Assembly: GCA_041477005.1 (NCBI GenBank)
Contig: JBGOUJ010000405.1
Location: forward strand, 1 to 7,166
From: JBGOUJ01 sp041477005
Lineage (GTDB): Bacteria > Acidobacteriota > Terriglobia > Bryobacterales > JACQDG01
Length of the DNA: 7,166 nucleotides
Direction: 5' to 3'
The notes beneath the pieces are model-generated. The model did not search any database, was not told the DNA's origin, and saw nothing but the letters and a program-made list of their open reading frames with translations. The position numbers and the translations under genes are program-made. Below are positions 5,896 to 7,166 of the stretch, piece after piece. How positions within the stretch are numbered: the first letter of the stretch is position 1; every line of letters begins with the position of its first letter.

Positions 5896-6805
5896 GCAGC
5901 GGAATCCTCAGTCGGTAGAATGCATACTCGGCCGCGCCGATCACCCCGGCGGCCGGGCCCAGCTTGGCCGCCACGACCTGAATGCGCTTCGCCGCCGCCG
6001 GCGCCAGGATCGACCGCAGCCTCGCTTCGAGCGGCGCCAGGAACAAGGCCAGCCTCGCCGCCACCGATCCCCCGATGACGCAGAGGGAGGGGTCGATCAC
6101 GGCCGCAATCGTCCCCAGTCCGGTCCCCAGGGCCTCCCCGAAGTCCCGCCAGGCCTGCAACGCCGCCCGGTCTCCGGCCTCCGCCAGGTCCCCGATTCCC
6201 CGCGCGGAAAGCGGACTGGGCGCTCCTTTCACCCGTTCATAGAACCGCCGAACCCCCGCTCCCGACAACATGTTGTCGAAAGTGTCCCCGGCCACCGGAC
6301 AATAGGCCACCTCCCCCGCATTGCCCGTGACGCCCGAATACATGGCCCCGTCGATCACGATGCCGCAGCCGAAACCGGTGCCCAGCGTCACCGCGACCAC
6401 GACCCGATGACCCATTCCGGCGCCCTGCAGCGCCTCGCCCAGGGCCAGGCAGTTGGCGTCGTTCTCGATGAAGAGCGGCGCGCCGAACTGGGCCTGCACC
6501 CACGCTCCGAGATCGAAGAAGTTCAGGTTCGGCAGCGAGGTCGCTTCCAGTACACGCCCCGACGAAGCCTCCACCGGCCCCGTACTGCCAATCCCTACAG
6601 CCAGGGGCCGTCCGGCGCCTCCCGCCCGCCGGCACGCCTCCCCGCCCGCTCGCTTCAGGTTGTCCAGCGTCACTTCGCGCGGCTGATCCGCCTGCGTCGC
6701 CACCGTGACAATCTCGCCGGCCGGCTTTCGTTCCGAATCGAAGACTCCGGCCGCGATCTTCGTCCCCCCGAGATCGATGCCCAGCACAAACCGGTTGTCA
6801 TCCAT
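5888..6805 (-). CDS. ROK-family sugar kinase
   Basis: ATP-dependent hexose kinase of the ROK family (305 residues), probably glucokinase-, fructokinase- or N-acylhexosamine kinase-like, acting in the cytosol. Visible motifs are DLGGTK (11-16, phosphate binding), ENDAN (114-118, catalytic base D116), LGTGFGCGIVIDG (141-153) and GNAGEVAY (161-168). No DNA-binding helix-turn-helix precedes the kinase, so this is an enzyme rather than a ROK repressor. Unusually, the family's GHxxxxH and CxCGxxGCxE zinc site is absent: after GNAGEVAY the sequence runs CPVAGDTFDNMLSGAG. ATG 6803-6805 has GAAAGG (6809-6814) upstream at short spacing. It is the first gene of the minus-strand cluster and its stop overlaps the phosphatase start. 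Divergent from the amidohydrolase at 6847. Confidence 0.9.
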   Translation of the reverse strand: MDDNRFVLGIDLGGTKIAAGVFDSERKPAGEIVTVATQADQPREVTLDNLKRAGGEACRRAGGAGRPLAVGIGSTGPVEASSGRVLEATSLPNLNFFDLGAWVQAQFGAPLFIENDANCLALGEALQGAGMGHRVVVAVTLGTGFGCGIVIDGAMYSGVTGNAGEVAYCPVAGDTFDNMLSGAGVRRFYERVKGAPSPLSARGIGDLAEAGDRAALQAWRDFGEALGTGLGTIAAVIDPSLCVIGGSVAARLALFLAPLEARLRSILAPAAAKRIQVVAAKLGPAAGVIGAAEYAFYRLRIPLRD

Positions 6806-6820
6806 GGACCTTTCATTGTA

Positions 6821-6842
6821 GGATAGGCGTCCTCGCCTGTCC
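6821..6842. promoter_or_regulatory. Dyad in the divergent intergenic region
   Basis: GGATAGGCG (6821-6829) and CGCCTGTCC (6834-6842) form a 9-bp inverted repeat with one T:G wobble around a TCCT loop. It fills half of the 41-bp gap between the divergent kinase and amidohydrolase genes, so it could be a shared operator or an mRNA hairpin in the amidohydrolase leader. No convincing promoter boxes flank it. Confidence 0.35.
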
Positions 6843-6846
6843 GTCT

Positions 6847-7166
6847 ATGAACAAGCTTCTGCTATCCGTGGCAATCGCGGCGATCCCGTTGCTGGCGCAG
6901 CCCGCTGACACGATCCTCCACAACGGCAAGATCGTCACTCTCTGGCCTGAGCGTCCTCAAGCCCAGGCCGTAGCCATCCGCGCGGGCCGGTTTGTGGCCG
7001 TCGGCACGAATGACGAGGTCCTTCGCCTGGCGGGGCCCTCGACCCGCAGCATCGACCTCCACGGCCACACCGTTGTCCCCGGCCTCATCGACAGCCACAC
7101 GCATCCCATCGGCTCAGCCCTCAGCGAGCAACAGGCCGAAATCCCCGCCATTGACTCGATCGCCGA
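6847..7166 (+). CDS. Exported amidohydrolase, 5' part (runs off the window)
   Basis: First 106 codons of a secreted metal-dependent amidohydrolase, similar in pattern to the YtcJ group. MNKLLLSVAIAAIPLLA is a signal peptide (cut likely before QP or PA). It is followed by the family's opening beta domain (DTILHNGKIVTLWPERPQ, then AVAIRAGRFVAVG), and VVPGLIDSHTHP (76-87) whose H84 and H86 are the first metal ligands. The remaining ligands lie beyond the edge, so activity cannot be confirmed. There is no visible ribosome binding site ahead of the ATG, only the dyad at 6821-6842. It is transcribed away from the sugar kinase; substrate unknown. Confidence 0.9.
   Translation, partial: MNKLLLSVAIAAIPLLAQPADTILHNGKIVTLWPERPQAQAVAIRAGRFVAVGTNDEVLRLAGPSTRSIDLHGHTVVPGLIDSHTHPIGSALSEQQAEIPAIDSIA

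Overview
The window is GC-rich bacterial DNA. It most resembles an Acidobacteriota genome, perhaps Bryobacterales/Solibacter-like. This is inferred from the gene style: short signal peptides ending in Ala-Gln, a secreted amidohydrolase, a DUF5615-type toxin relic and a Flp pilin beside a large c-di-GMP protein. No marker gene confirms the taxonomy.

Layout. Positions 1-981 hold no intact gene that I can support. They include a frameshifted relic of a DUF5615 (PIN-like) toxin at about 139-283, then unrecognised GC-rich DNA, then a locally AT-rich patch (about 620-770) with an iterated short motif. At 982-3510 (+) lies a membrane protein with HD-GYP, GAF and GGDEF domains, a predicted bifunctional c-di-GMP phosphodiesterase/diguanylate cyclase with both active sites intact. 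After a structured intergenic region comes a small Flp-type (type IVb) prepilin gene at 3721-3909 (+). Its stop codon is followed four bases later by a second DUF5615 relic (3914-4204), about 90% identical to the first over about 125 bp and starting at exactly the same internal point of the family.

From 6805 down to 4176 (-) there is a compact, probably co-transcribed sugar-metabolism cluster. It runs from a ROK-family sugar kinase to a HAD phosphatase of the YihX (glucose-1-phosphatase) type, overlapping it by 8 bp, and then to a secreted galactose-mutarotase-fold protein 25 bp further on. Diverging from the kinase, with only 41 bp between, is the 5' end of an exported amidohydrolase (6847 to the window edge).

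How the genes may work together. The c-di-GMP enzyme and pilin form a plausible surface-attachment pair, but no other Tad/Flp assembly genes are visible, so the pilin is an orphan within this window. The minus-strand cluster would equilibrate, dephosphorylate and rephosphorylate hexoses. The most unusual structural observation is the pair of truncated toxin fragments in direct orientation bracketing the c-di-GMP/pilin pair. I found no clear evidence of a wholly new system.
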